64,000 nucleotides of DNA from Littorina saxatilis (GCF_037325665.1 NC_090247.1:20328292-20392291); one strand, 5' to 3'; shown: positions 51,101 through 62,885, counted from the first letter of the stretch. Made by a program: numbers and translations. Notes: generated from the letters alone by a model not told the origin.

Positions 51101-53963
51101 AGTCAACATTCTGTCGCTTCTGCATGTCTCACAGGAACTGACAAAGAACTTTGAGAACAAAGTTTGTCTCGGTTACTTCGTCTTATTAACAGGAGAAAAT
51201 TACTCGTATTAACCACCAGGCTGTGCATGTATCGGTACATTTCTGGTAAATGCGAACACTGATTCTTAGTGCAAAATTGAAAGCTTCTTCCTAGGTGTAA
51301 ATGGCAGACACACACATTGTAAAAGTTGCACCATCTATCTTGTTTTATCCAAAATCTGTACAGTAGAACCCAATTTTTAAGACCCACAAACATCTGAGAA
51401 AATCAGGTCTTAAAAAGGAGGGAGTCTTAAAAATTTACAGAGGTTATGAACACAAATCTGAAAAAGTAAAGTCTTAAAAGAGGGGAAGTCATCAATGGGG
51501 GGGGGGGGGGGGGGGGCTTAAAAGGTAGGTTCCACTGTACTACCAAGGGCCAAGTCATGCCCATGAAATCAATTACTATGCCTAGTTTATCCTTCAGAGT
51601 ACAAAGCTAGATTATTTCCTAAGTGGACTACAGTGGTACCTGCGATGAAAGGACACCCTAGGGACCAGCCAATAGTGTCCCTACATTGCAGGTGGCCTGT
51701 CAAGACAGCTACATTTTGGTAGAGATGATAAAAAAAGGAACAACAGGAGGTGTCCTTTCAAGGGAGGTGTCCTCTCAATCAGAGGGACCTCACATCGCGG
51801 GTACCACTGTTAATCCACCAGACGTCCCATTAAACTGTCTTTGGCTCACTCCTGACAGTCAACAGTTAAGCACACACTTTCACGAGCAACACTTGAAAAC
51901 TGCCTTGAAAACTGCCGAGCGATCAATACCCGAGGTCACCCTTCACCATGACATATACACCTGGAGACAACTGACTTCCTTAGAATATCTAACTGAAGCA
52001 TTACAGTAGAACCCCCATTTTAAGACCCCCCAATTTCAAAGTCCCTCCCTTTTAATACCCTCTTTTATCAGATTTTCTGTTCATAACCTCTGTAAATTTA
52101 CCCCCATTTTTTAAGACTCCCCCCTTTTTAAGACCTGATTTTCTCAGATTTTTGAATGTCTTAAAAAGGGGGGTTCCACTGTATTAGAAGAGGAGTATTG
52201 AGTAAGTCAATCAATCAATCAATAGGAAGCTTATATAGCGCGTATTCCGTGGGTACAGTTCTAAGCGCTTGTCGAAGAGTTGTCAACACAGGACTAACAA
52301 AGAAACTAACATCTACAGACGGACACAAACCCTATCACACACTAGCAAACCCTGATAAACATACAACAAATAACTGTTTAACAACAATGTACACATCAAT
52401 AGCTAGGTCCAAACAAAATAATATTAAGCACAAAGAAAACACCTCTCACAGAGCACAGCACAAGAATGTCTTTTGGGGCACAACACATCACGTCGAACAT
52501 GAAAGTCGCAGCCAGCTACGGGAAGAACTGAGTCTTCAACCTACTCTTGAACGCGTCAAGAGAGGGGCTCTGGCGAAGCTCAGGCGGCAGGGAGTTCCCG
52601 GAGGGGCCCGCGGAGGGAAATGCACGCTGACCAGCAGATGCGAGTTTCGAGCGAGGGATGTGAAGGCGGAGTGGGTCAGCAGCAGAACGAAGGGGACGGT
52701 CGGAGGGCTGGGTGTACAGGTCCAGGGAGGATTGAAGGTACTCGGGAGCAGTTGTTGAGACACTTGTAGACCAGAGTGGACAGTTTGTAGGAGATTCGGG
52801 TGTTGACAGGGAGCCAGTGCAAGGAGCGAAGTAGGGGGATGATGTGGTCTCGCTTCGTCATCCTCAACGTCAGCCTGGCAGCAGCGTTCTGGACTCGTTG
52901 TAGGCCATGAATGGATGAGGCGGGGAGGCCAGCCAGAAGGGAGTTGCAGTAGTCCAGACGACTGAAGATGAGGGAGACAACCAGCTTGACACAGGCGTCG
53001 TGGGTGAGGTGGCGACGGATGGAGGCGATGCGTCGTAGGTGTAAAAAGCAGGTCTTGATGATGAAGGAGATGTGTGTCTGCATGGAGAGAGTGGAGTCGA
53101 GAAAGACGCCAAGGCTCTTGACAGCAGGGGAGAATGGAACAGTCGCGTCATCCAGCTGGAGGTTGGTCACAGTGAGGGAAGCAATCTTCTGTCGTGTTCC
53201 AACGAGAAGGGCCTCCGTCTTCTCACTGTTCAGCTTCAACTTGTTCTCAGTCATCCAGTTCTTGATGTCAGTGAAACAACTGGAGATGGATCCCAGGAGA
53301 TGGTCAACGTCCTCCGGCTTGGCGCTGTTCTGGAGCTGCATGTCATCGGCAAAGGAGTTGTAGTTCAAGCCGTGGCGTTCGATGACCAGGGAGAGGGGTT
53401 GGGTGTACAGGGTGAAAAGGACAGGGCCGAGGACAGACCCTTGTGGGACGCCGAAGCGGACAGGGACAGGCTGAGAAGAGAACGAATCAGTGGTGACAGT
53501 CTGAGAGCGGTTCTGGAGGTAGGTCCGGAACCAAGAGAGGGCGGTGTCGTGAATGCCGAACGTGGAACTGAGGCGATCGACGAGTAGCTGGTGAGTGTTG
53601 ATAAGAATAAAGCCTCTCCTTGGGAGTGTTTGTCTTGTGATAGACTATTGTCAAGGAGTGTGTGTAAACCTACTGTAGTTTTGTGTTAAGGTGGAGTGAG
53701 TCTATGCGGCAGGTTGCACTGTACGAAGATCCCAGCAATCTAAGACCTCCTAGGAAGACTGCATTTATCTCTATTTGTTTAGTCATTTATGTGAGTGCTA
53801 GAGCCAACTGGTACATTAAGAGATCCATGTTCTCGAGACATCATGTTGACCACTTTAATTGAGTGCTAGTTTTCTGTGTACACAGACATTGCGAAATTGG
53901 ACTGAAGAAGAATATGTGTTACCTATAATTAAATTAGAAAAAAATCATAAGGATATAGATGAA

Positions 53964-54002
<39 letters not shown>

Positions 54003-57000
54003 TGGGGGGTCGGGTTAGGACATGGCAGTATAACATTTTAAAGGTGATAAAAATAGTCCACTTGGGGTACAGAAATTCTAAGTGTGTATTCCAAATTCGT
54101 GAGGTTTGCAGAATAACAATAACAGGAAACCAGCAACCTAAAATGCTTTTAGTATTTTCATCTGTGAACAATAAACACATTACCAATACATTCTACATTT
54201 AAATAATTGCACACAGCATAACTGTTTTCTCTGCCTTTTTGTGACTAGCGCTAAGCCACTGTTGATTGATTTTCCTTCCTCTCTTACTGGGCCACATTCA
54301 ATAGAAACAGACTTGTTTTGCTGGTTTTGCTTTCCATTACGGCTAGAATGCTGCCTTTGTCCAACTATTGACTGTGCGATCAGTTGGATACTTTCAGTGC
54401 CATTGTATGGTCATGGTCTGTTGACCACAGAAAAGCGTTGGCGGTATGAATGGAGGCCTGCACGGCTGAACGCATTGTTTGGTTTCCACTGCAAGAAAAA
54501 CGGTTGGGGTCGTGGTTATGCGTGCTGTTTGCAGTGCTGAGAGATCCTTTTCATAGGCTTGTATAGCTTAGCTTACACAATTCAGTAAAGGGAGAGAAGA
54601 GGAATAAAGGTCACACCACTATCAGAAGATTTGTGTATTATATCTGCATGAAACAGATTCTATTGAATTTATCGTTCAAGGGTACACCAAAATATTGGCT
54701 GTTGCATGCAGTGCGGGTGTTTTTGCCTTTTAGCTGTTTCTTCTCTCTGGATTATACAGTATTCCCCTAGGGTATGGAACAATGTGAGGATAAATCATGA
54801 ATGTTCGGAAATATCTTGGGGATAATGATATCAACCTTTTTTTATTTTTTTTATTTACTTGGTAGTGGGGACGAAAGAGAGGGGGAATTTTTTTTATGCT
54901 TTCCTCATTTATCCTCACATTGTTCAATACCCTGGGGGTAATTGTCTCACAACAATGGGGGGGGGGGGGGGGGGGGGGGAGAGAGCATGGGGGAACAGTT
55001 GTCCAGAAGGCAGATAGCAGACGATATCTTTTTTTTATCTCCACCCTCCTCCCCCAAGAGTTTGAAATGTCTGCATATCATAGCTCAAATAAAAACCGTA
55101 CAAAAATAAAAATAACACACTAGAAGAAATTCAATTAAAATTTAAATGAAAATATTTTTTCAGAATCTCGTGATTCAATTTAGGGTGTGGGCATTTACTT
55201 GGTACATGTACAGTACTTTACCCTGTGCACAGCTTTCGACCCAAAGTAGGGGGGGGGGGGGGGGGTGTGCCTTTGCCAGATACTGGGCACTTACAAGGTA
55301 CAGTGGAACCCGCTTTTTAAGACCCCTGATTTAAGACCCCCACCCCCACCCTTTAAGACCTTGCTTTTTCTGATTTCTGTTCAGAGCCTCTTTAAATTTA
55401 CCCCCATTTTCTAAGACTCACTCCTTTTTAAAACGTAATTTTCTCAGATTTTTTACACCCCCGGTATAGGGGTGTGTATAGGTTTCACTCGATGTGTTTG
55501 TTTGTGTGTTTGTGTGTTTGTTTGTGTGTTTGTGTGTTTGTGTTCGCAAGTAGATCTCAAGAATGAACGGAGCGATCGTCACCAAACTTGGTGAACAGGT
55601 TCTATACATTCCTGAGACGGTCCTTACAAAAATTGGGACCAGTCAAACACACGGTTAGGGAGTTATTGGTGGATTAAAATTATACAAGGACTTATAGAGG
55701 CACACCCCCGTTGGTCAAAGGGAAATAACCATTCTCACTGCCACCAACTGAGAAGGTTATTTCCCTTGACGGGGGTGTTTTTCCTATCGGAGGAATTTCT
55801 TGTTTTTTAGGTCTTAAGGGGGGTTCCACTGTAGTTTGCGGTACATTGCATGTCAAACAATATTGCCACAGGGGTTAGAGTCACACAAACATGTTACGCC
55901 TCTAGCTTTGTCTTCATCTTGCACACCCGCCTCTAACCTCTTGTTCATTATAAACCAAATATAAACCCTACAGGCCTTTCACACCCCGGTTCCACCTGAC
56001 CTCCCAGGCAAGATAAAATCACTGAACTGGAACACAGAGTAAACACGTAATGACTTATTAATTGAAGGTTTGTCCCCTGCACGTAGTGACCAGGGTTTTA
56101 CCGTGGATCAAACAGAATTGATTGTGTCCCCACGTTCATATCGTGACCTACATTGTTACCGGTGGCCTTAGCACTATCACTGAAGGGCCTTAGCACTATC
56201 GCTGAAGGTATGGCATCGTTGTTTGGACAATCACTAAGGCTTCCAGCTGTATTGGTCTTGCTCTTGTGTGCCTAGGTGCTTTTCACCTAGCAACAGTCAT
56301 AGCACAGGCGTGTTTGTCACAACCATTACTTGCTCTTCCTCGCCTTGGTGGTTTAACCTTAATTTCTTACTGTGCTTGTCACATTGGTCACTGACTGACA
56401 GACAAGCACACGAGAAGGGAGTTATTCTGTGGATTGCCTTAGCTGTTGTGACTTGTGACATGAATTTAGCCAAGAATCGTGTGAATCTGCTGTGCTTGTA
56501 CTTTGAGTGAGACTGCATATTAAATGAGGAACACTGCAGGTTAATGTTAAGTGAGAAAACATCAGGGAAAACGTGTTTGGATAGATCCATGTGTTGTGAC
56601 AACCATTAAACTGTGATTTGTTCTGTGTGAAATCTGGCTTCACTGTTTGGATTTTTGTGTGTGACACTGATAAGATAGAACTAAAAGACAGGAGGACAGA
56701 GGGAGTGTTTATTGCTGTGCACATTTTATTTTAGCCTCATTTATGGACAGTTGGTGCTTTGGCTTGAATTAGAAATGAAAGATCAGAACAAAATGGTCTT
56801 GGATTTGAGTGTTACTTCAGTGTTATGGAAAGGATCTTAGCGGGAAGTGCCAACATGCGGCCATACATGTAAAAACTTGAAAGAAATCAATTTTACAGGG
56901 CGGCGGCATCGCCAGATTAATAATCCTATCAGTCTTTTGATATTTGGATAAAGTAAAGCACAGAAGTCAGAGCCGTGCAACATGTCGAGCAATCACAAGG

Positions 57001-60000
57001 CAGTGAGGTTCAAGTTAGAAGCTACTACTCCTGCAGCTAATACTCCTGTGCGACATTCACGAGACCCATCTCCATACATGTACCAGCTTCCAGTCTCAAC
57101 GCAGCGTGCAGGAACACCAGCTTGGGGAGGAGAAAAACCAGCAACACAGCAAGAACAGCACAGGGATAAGGCTGTTCACAAACAACACAGCGCTGGACTC
57201 AGGACATCAACATCAAAACTAGAGCAACAAGTACCTCAAGATCAACAATTTGGTAGTATGTTTGTCAATGGGTTATCCAACACTGGAATGCAGAATCATG
57301 GCAGTGAGTTTTCTCGGAATTCAGACGCAAGGCAATCCCAGAGCGACATGTTGACAGCAGAGCAGTGCCATGCCACACACCAATCAATAGAGCAACGCAC
57401 CGTAACGCAGGAGACAACAGCAGTGCAACAGAACCAAACACATCTGTCACTGGGCCAGTACAATCACAGCAGGGATACAGCAGGAGCACAAGGGCACTCG
57501 ACTATGCACTCAGCAGTAAAAGACACTCCTTGGAATGATTCTGCAGCAGTGCAAAGCTACCAAGCAAATCAGTCCGCTAAGCAGCACACTCAAATGAAAG
57601 TCACAGCAGAGCTGCTGTACGAAACTAGGAAATCTACAGAAATATCTACCGAGGTGATGAATTCAGGAGCGCAACAGTACCAAGCAGCAAGTCTGGACAC
57701 GAAAAACAGAGACGCAGGAGGAGTTCGACAGTACCAGACAAACCAGTCATTGGGACAGCGCACCCAAAGGAGGAGCACAACAGAATCAGAGAGTCTGGTG
57801 AGAAAATCAATGGAGGTAACCGCCCAGGTGATGAATACGGAAGGAGTGCAGGAGTACCAAGCAGCACGTGTGGACAGGAAAGGCAGAGGAGCGGGAGGAG
57901 TGCAGCAGTACCAGACAAGTCAAGCAAAGGTGCACCGCACCCAGAGTAAGGGTACAACACAAGAACTTTGTCAGACGAGGAAATCGGTGGAGGTACACAC
58001 CCAGGTGATAAGTACAGCAGGAGTGCAGCAGTACCAAACAAAGCCGGGAGTTAATCTAGACAGTAAAGGTAGGAAAGCAGGCGCAGTGCAACAGCACCAA
58101 AGAAGGCAGTCATTGGGACGACAGACCCAAGTGAAGGAAACAGTTGTACAAAAGCAGCAAATAAGGCAATCAATGGAGCAGCACACACAAATGGAATTAG
58201 GCATAGCACAACAGTACCAAGCAAAGCAAGCAGCAAAGCGAGGTACAGAAAGTAGTGAAATAGGAATGCAACTGTACCAAGCAAAGCAAGCAGCAAAGCG
58301 AGGTACAGAAAGTAGTGAAATAGGAATGCAACTGTACCAAGCAAAGCAAGCAGCAAAGCGAGGTACAGAAAGTAGTGAAATAGGAATGCAACAGTACCAA
58401 GCAAATCAAACAGCAAGGCTTTGTACCGACAGTGAACTAGGAATGCAACTGTACCAATCAAGGCAGTCATTGGATCACGACATACAGCAGTACCTAACAC
58501 AGCAATCCACTGGGATGCAGGAGAGAGCAGGAGTGCGGTCGTACCAAATGCAGCAGCATGCTCAACAAAGGGAGACAGGAGTGCAGCAGTGTCTAACACA
58601 TCAGGTCACTGGCAGGCAGGGGATGGCACAGGTACAGTCGCGCCACGTCCAACAGCAAGTGCAACAGCACCAACTGAGGGGAACAGGATTGCAGCAGTGC
58701 TTAACACACTACACTGGTATACAGGAGAAGGCTGGGGTACAGTCGTACCAAACTCAACAGCAAGTGCAACAGCACCTCCAACAGAGGGAAGCAAGAGTGC
58801 AGCAGCAGCAAACACAGCTGCACACTGGCCTGCAGGAGAAGGCTGGGGTGCAGTCGTTTCAGACTCAGCAGCACACAGGAGGACGGACGTACCAGAGCCT
58901 ACAGTCAGCAGAGCAGCGTACCAACATGGAGATGACTGCAGGGACAGAGCAATATGAACAGATGGCAGCACATCAAGTGAAACAGCTGAGCCATGATTCT
59001 GCAGTGCAGCAGTACCAGACTGAGGTGCGCAAATCCAGTAAGGAGACGCTTACAGTGCAGCAGTACCAAACGATGATGGCAGGTGGAGTGCAACAGTTGG
59101 GTATGGGGGCAGAGATGCAACAATATCAACAGGGAACAGCAGCTGTGGGGCAGCAGTGGAGCCAAGCAACAGAAACAAAACAACAGTCAAGGCAGGAGAG
59201 AGGAATAGATCATTTTCAATCGATAACAGCAGGGATGCACCAAGGGAATGGATCTGCAGTGCAGCCGCACCAAGCAGAAATATCAGCAGTGCAACAGCAC
59301 CGAGCAAATGTAGTGCAGCAGCACCAAGCAAATGTTTCAGTAGTACAGCAGCACCAAACCCAGGCATCAGTTGTGCAAAAAGTTTCAAACAGTATGCAAC
59401 AACTTCAACAACATGAAAGGCAGACGTCAGAGGCGGTATCAAACACAGGGGTACTGTCACGCACAGGGGGTGTAATGGGAGTGCAGCAACACCATGGAAC
59501 TGTATCTCAGGTTCAGCACTGTCGGCAAGAGATATCAAGAGTGCATCAATCCCAAGATGAAACCTTTAGAGTACAGATGCACCAAATAACAACAGGAGCA
59601 CAACAGCAGTCAGGAGAAACAGGAGCCCAGCAATACCAGAGAGAAGTAGCAGGAGTGCAAGGGCACCAAAGGGAGCAATCAGGGGTACACCAACTTCAAA
59701 AGGATGTGATTGAATTTCAAAATGTCCATTGCAATCAAAGATTGGAACAGCATCAGAGATCAGCAATACAGGAGTACCACAGCACTATATCAGAAGTACA
59801 ACAGCACCAAACAGATACATCAAAGGTACAGCTGCACCAGGCAGGAACATCAGGAGTGCAGCAGTCTCAAGCAGATATTGCAGGAGTGCACCGCAGCCAT
59901 AGTAGGATATCAATTGTGGAAAAGCTCCAGAGAGAATTCACCACAGTGCAGCAGTCCCAAACAAAGATGTCTAGTATACTACACAAAATTATGGATTCAG

Positions 60001-62378
60001 CAGCACACCTCTCAAACCGAAATACCTCTGGAGGGGCGCTTTCACAAAAAGATTCAGCAGTACATCAGCTTGGTATTATGGACCACTCAGTGTTAAAGTC
60101 CTTCGCAAGTGAACACAGCTTGCACCAAGAGGTGACAGAAGTGGCACAAACTTTGACAACAGAGCAAAACTCAGGAGCACTTCAATACAAAGCAGAGCTT
60201 TCGGTTCACCAAACTCAAAAGACCGAACTAGTGCAACGCGTTCACACAGAAACTTCACATGAGCAACACTGCAGTGAAGTCTACTCAGAAAATAAGGCAT
60301 TAAGAGAATCACGGCCTCAAGCCTACGGAGGAAGAGAAATGACTCGGTTTCAAGGAGGTCAACTGAATGTATCTGGACAAGAGATGTCGGAGAGTTCAAA
60401 TGTACAGCAGCTTGGTACACATCAGTCTCACACGCAACAGTCTGCAGTTCACAGCTCGGAAAGGACAAGGTCGACAGTAAACGAACCCAACTTTCAACAG
60501 GCATTTATATCAGCGAATAGAGAGTCTCGGAGTATGCAAACTCACGCTGAACGCTTGCAAAGAGCTCGCTCTTTGAGTGCAAGCAGGGCTGTAAGACAGA
60601 CTTCTGACTTGAGGTGTTCTGATACTGGAACCAACAACCAAGCAGCGCTCAGAAGGTGTTCTAGTGCCAAAAACTTAAGTCAGAATGTTCAAGGGTGGAA
60701 TTCTAGCACTAAAAGTTCCACTCAGAACGTAGAAGCCATATACTCCAACGATGAAAGTGTGAGTCAAAGTGATGAGGATTCCAACCAGACTGTACAGAGG
60801 TGTGCGAGTGCCGCCGCAGGCTCCAACCAGCGTTCTGTGCGGAGTTCCAAAGCTAAGAACTACAGTCTAGCTGTCAGGAAAAGGTGGTCCAGTGCAAAAG
60901 TCTCTCACTCACAGCCCTGGTGTTCCAACACCAAGGTTGCCAGCCAGAATCCAAAAAGACCTTCCACTGCCAAACCTCCCACTCAGAACGTGACTGGAAG
61001 TCGTTCAACTACCGCACGCCCAAGCACTGCACCGGCAGCGAGACGGCGCAACACAAGAAACCACACTCCGTGCCCGCCACCCAGACGCTGCTCTAGTCCC
61101 ACAAATTCTAGTCAGACTGCCAGAAGGAGGTGTTCTAGCGCTGGGTACTCCAGGCCGGGTAGCCGTTGTTCTAGCGCGGCAAGTTCCAGACAGGGTTCAG
61201 GGGTACGATGCGCCAGTGCTAGGAGTTATGCCGCGAGGTCTCAGACAACCACGGTAGTTGAGGAAGAAGAAACTGAGCTGCAGTTCAACCTCACTGTGAC
61301 TGGTGAGAATGTTTTCTTTTTCGATCAACAGTGTTTTATTTTTGTTTCATGGGGAAGTGGACCCGCTAAATAAAGGTTGAAAACCCTTTGATTGGCTGTA
61401 AAACCTTGTCTTTTTAGGTGGTCTTTATAATTCAACTTTGGGCTAATGTACTTGTGTCTTTCCATCTGAGTATTTCGTTTGTCCAATACAGTGAAACCCC
61501 CCTTTTAAGACTCCCTTCTTTTTAAGACCTGTTTTCTCAGATTGTTGGAGGTCTTAAAAGGGGGGTTCCACTGTATACCTGTTGTACAAAACGGTGAAAG
61601 TGGCCTAATGTTGAGTTCGTTGCATTTCATCCTCTACGTTGATAGGACTTTGGATCAGCATGACTCATTGACTGTCAGCCGGGCCCACAATGGCCTTCTG
61701 TCCCGAGTGCTTCATTCCCTTTCTTTTTAATCTCAAAAATGGCATTTCATGCTTGCTTGTGTGACAGGGAGACTACCGTCGCCCTTCACAGCAGACTCTG
61801 CAGAGTTGTTCGCCTTTGAAGTAGGCAACACCTGTGGATTGTAGAGTTCTGTTTGTGATGGGGTCTGGCGGCTTTTGTCTCTCTGTATGTTCATGGATTC
61901 CTTTGCGAATGCATAACAGTTTTTATAGGGCTTAGAAATAAGCTCTAAAATTCTCAATCCTGTTTGATTGGACTTCGCCACCAAAGGTGATTGTGGTGTT
62001 TCGGCACTCGGTTACACTTGCTTCTGATCATACCTGGCACAAATCTGATTGCAGTGCAGTGGAACCTCCCGTTTAAGACCCCCTAATATAAGACTCCCTC
62101 CCTTTTAAGACTCCCTCCCTTTTAAGACCAGATTTTTGGAGGTCGTAAAAAGGGGGTTCCACTGTACTAAAATTGGTGGTTGGTTTTTGGAAACCGCGAG
62201 GTGGGTACTTTCTTTCGCTACTTTTCTTTATTATGAAACTAATGTCTGTTTTGTTTGTGCTGCAGGTTTGATACCAGGGGAGGGCGGGGAGTACATCCCG
62301 CGGGGAAACCTGTCCACCATCGAGGTCGAGTCACTGATGAGGGAGAAGGTCCGCAGCAAATACGACAGCCTCAAACAG
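47970..62378 (+). CDS. Glutamine-rich repeat protein, possible EF-hand (EFCAB6-like) gene, 3' partial
   Basis: Supported exons: 47962-48108 (ATG at 47970, MASAMAGLLPDTQGVQF...), 56971-61302 and 62266-62378; the gene continues past the window. The acceptor GTCAG at 56966-56970 keeps the first two in frame (ISSN-K-PCN-MSSNHK); alternatively ATG 56982 is an independent start. The 4.3-kb exon encodes about 1440 residues full of imperfect Gln-rich units (VQQYQxxQ), then a Ser/Arg region with repeated RRCSSA and RPSTAP motifs. The third exon gives YIPRGNLSTIEVESLMREKV and RSKYDSLKQ, which resembles the lead-in to EF-hand pairs in EFCAB6-type ciliary proteins. That assignment is a guess. Role unknown. 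Confidence 0.6.
48164..48825. mobile_element. Pogo-like MITE swollen by a 41-bp minisatellite
   Basis: The ends CAATGGAAACC and GGGGTGCCACTG are flanked by TA (48162-48163 and 48826-48827). Between them a 41-base unit (GGTCTTAAAATGGGGGTAAA plus AATACAGGGCTAATGAACAAA) is repeated about 14 times, nearly identically. The unit is made of MITE-internal sequence. Confidence 0.85.
48947..49241 (+). mobile_element. Harbinger-like MITE, copy M4
   Basis: Same inverted ends as M1, with TTA at 48944-48946 and 49242-49244. It is close in sequence to M1. Confidence 0.85.
49384..50817 (+). repeat. Interspersed repeat R, copy 2, split by SINE S3
   Basis: It matches 3960-4815 on both sides of a SINE insert (about 49470-49995). 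The left part keeps the TAGTCAAG palindrome and AGAGGGGGAATCGAGACGAG. The right part runs from AGAGCGATTCAGACTAAACT to ACTTGTTTTT. Confidence 0.75.
49470..49995 (+). mobile_element. SINE family S3, copy with LINE-matching tail
   Basis: The head reads GGTGGCCGAGTGGTAACGCG and GAGGTTGCAAGTTCAACCC. The body matches 16147-16602. Two tail-like segments follow: one ends near 49890 (GCGCGATATAAATTGC), and a second (49934-49992) reads GCGCTTAGAACTGTACCCAC, then GGAATACGCACGATATAAGC and an ATTGATTG repeat. Confidence 0.8.
51361..51537. mobile_element. Pogo-like MITE
   Basis: Ends CAGTAGAACCCAATTTTTAA and the complement of CAGTGGAACCTACC, TA on both sides. It contains a poly-G run (51497-51516). Confidence 0.7.
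51631..51809. mobile_element. MITE with CAGTGGTACC ends
   Basis: CAGTGGTACCTGCGATG on the left and CATCGCGGGTACCACTG on the right are inverted repeats. TA precedes the left end and TTA follows the right. It is related in style to the pogo-like MITEs but is a distinct family. Confidence 0.65.
52004..52181. mobile_element. Pogo-like MITE, well-preserved copy
   Basis: CAGTAGAACCCCCATTTTAA and the complement of CAGTGGAACCCCCCTTTTTA frame 178 bases, with TA on both sides (52002-52003 and 52182-52183). It is a good reference copy for the family. Confidence 0.8.
52204..53612 (-). mobile_element. LINE 3' part (CR1/L2-like reverse transcriptase)
   Basis: On the minus strand the frame reads NTHQLLVDRLSS, SWFRTYLQNRSQ, then GVPQGSVLGPVLFTLYTQPL, NSFADDMQLQ, LKLNSEKTEALLVG, LDYCNSLLAGLP, LQRVQNAAARL and LHWLPVNTRISYK. 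After a frame change near 52690 it goes on to NSLPPELRQSPSLDAFKSRL and a stop. These are the RT palm and C-terminal marks of the CR1/L2/Rex1 group. The 5' part, including the endonuclease, is missing, as is usual. The 3' end (AAGCGCTTAGAACTGTACCC...) finishes in an ATTG repeat at 52204-52222. Confidence 0.85.
53613..55170 (+). other. Intron-like stretch, no gene recognised
   Basis: It contains a long poly-T (53971-53997), a poly-G run (54958-54979) and AT-rich sequence. The open frames here are short and not supported by splice signals or similarity that I recognise. Confidence 0.5.
55180..55300. mobile_element. Decayed relative of the 41044 pogo-like element
   Basis: GTGTGGGCATTTACTTGGTACA, the GTGCACAG and GACCCAAAGTAGG words, and GGGCACTTACAAGGTACA mirror the ends of the 41044-41831 element. 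A poly-G run interrupts it. It abuts the next MITE. Confidence 0.5.
55301..55831. mobile_element. Pogo-like MITE split by another repeat
   Basis: CAGTGGAACCCGCTTTTTAA at the left and the complement of CAGTGGAACCCCCCTTAAGA at the right, TA on both sides. An unrelated segment lies at about 55456-55808; it starts ACACCCCCGGTATAGGGGTG and contains a hairpin at 55703-55785. Confidence 0.7.
55834..56970 (+). other. Intron or 5' flank before the giant exon
   Basis: No transposon was recognised in this kilobase. A direct repeat, GGCCTTAGCACTATCACTGAA and a near copy, is at 56164-56207. It could hold the promoter if ATG 56982 is the true start. Confidence 0.35.
56971..61302 (+). CDS. Giant glutamine-rich exon
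   Basis: The exon is open for 1440 codons from ATG 56982 to the donor ACTG|GTGAGA. A 60-base unit (YQAKQAAKRGTESSEIGMQL) is repeated exactly three times at 58213-58392. The rest is made of shorter diverged Gln-rich units. The region from about 60550 on is Ser/Arg/Ala-rich with CSSA and PSTA motifs. No transmembrane segment or signal peptide is seen. Confidence 0.85.
61499..61573. mobile_element. Very short pogo-like MITE (75 bp)
   Basis: CAGTGAAACCCCCCTTTTAA and the complement of CAGTGGAACCCCCCTTTTAA, TA on both sides (61497-61498 and 61574-61575). It is little more than the two ends. Confidence 0.75.
62057..62164. mobile_element. Pogo-like MITE (108 bp)
   Basis: CAGTGGAACCTCCCGTTTAA and the complement of CAGTGGAACCCCCTTTTTAC. 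TA follows the right end only. It lies 100 bases upstream of the exon at 62266. Confidence 0.7.
62266..62378 (+). CDS. Following exon, GLIPGEGGEYIPRGNLS...
   Basis: Acceptor TGCAG at 62261-62265, 113 bases, donor CAG|GTATGG. It joins in phase to the giant exon (VTG|LIPGEGG). Thirty-seven codons encode a conserved-looking block with TIEVESLMREKVRSKYD. Confidence 0.8.
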
Positions 62379-62449
62379 GTATGGGACCATGTTTCCCTCT
62401 TCCCCATGATGATCAGATGACGGATGTGGTCTGTGCTCTGTACAAACTC

Positions 62450-62885
62450 TACAACCTATGCAGTGCAGTTCTGTACAAACTTTAGAACCTATGCAGTGCA
62501 GTTCTGCACAAACTCTACAACCTATGCAGTGCAGTTCTGTACAAACTTTAGAACCTATGCAGTGCAGTTCTGTACAAACTCTACAACCTATGCAGTGCAG
62601 TTCTGTACAAACTTTAGAACCTATGCAGTGCAGTTCTGTACAAACTTTAGAACCTATGCAGTGCAGTTCTGTACAAACTTTAGAACCTATGCAGTGCAAT
62701 TTTGTACAAACTCTACAACCTATGCAGTGCAATTCTGTACAAACTTTAGAACCTATGCAGTGCAGTTCTGTACAAACTTTAGAACCTATGCAGTGCAGTT
62801 CTGTACAAACTTTAGAACCTATGCAGTGCTGTACAAACTCTACAACATATGCAGTGCAATTCTGTACAAACTTTAGAACCTACCC
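62450..62885 (+). repeat. 33-bp minisatellite beside an exon donor
   Basis: About 13 copies of TTCTGTACAAACTTTAGAAC plus CTATGCAGTGCAG. The unit is a multiple of three, so frames stay open on both strands, but there is no exon signature. Confidence 0.9.

Noticed and set aside
57646-60504. Several 60-190-codon minus-strand frames
   Set aside because: They are shadows of the glutamine-rich exon; CAG/CAA repeats read as leucine-rich text on the other strand.
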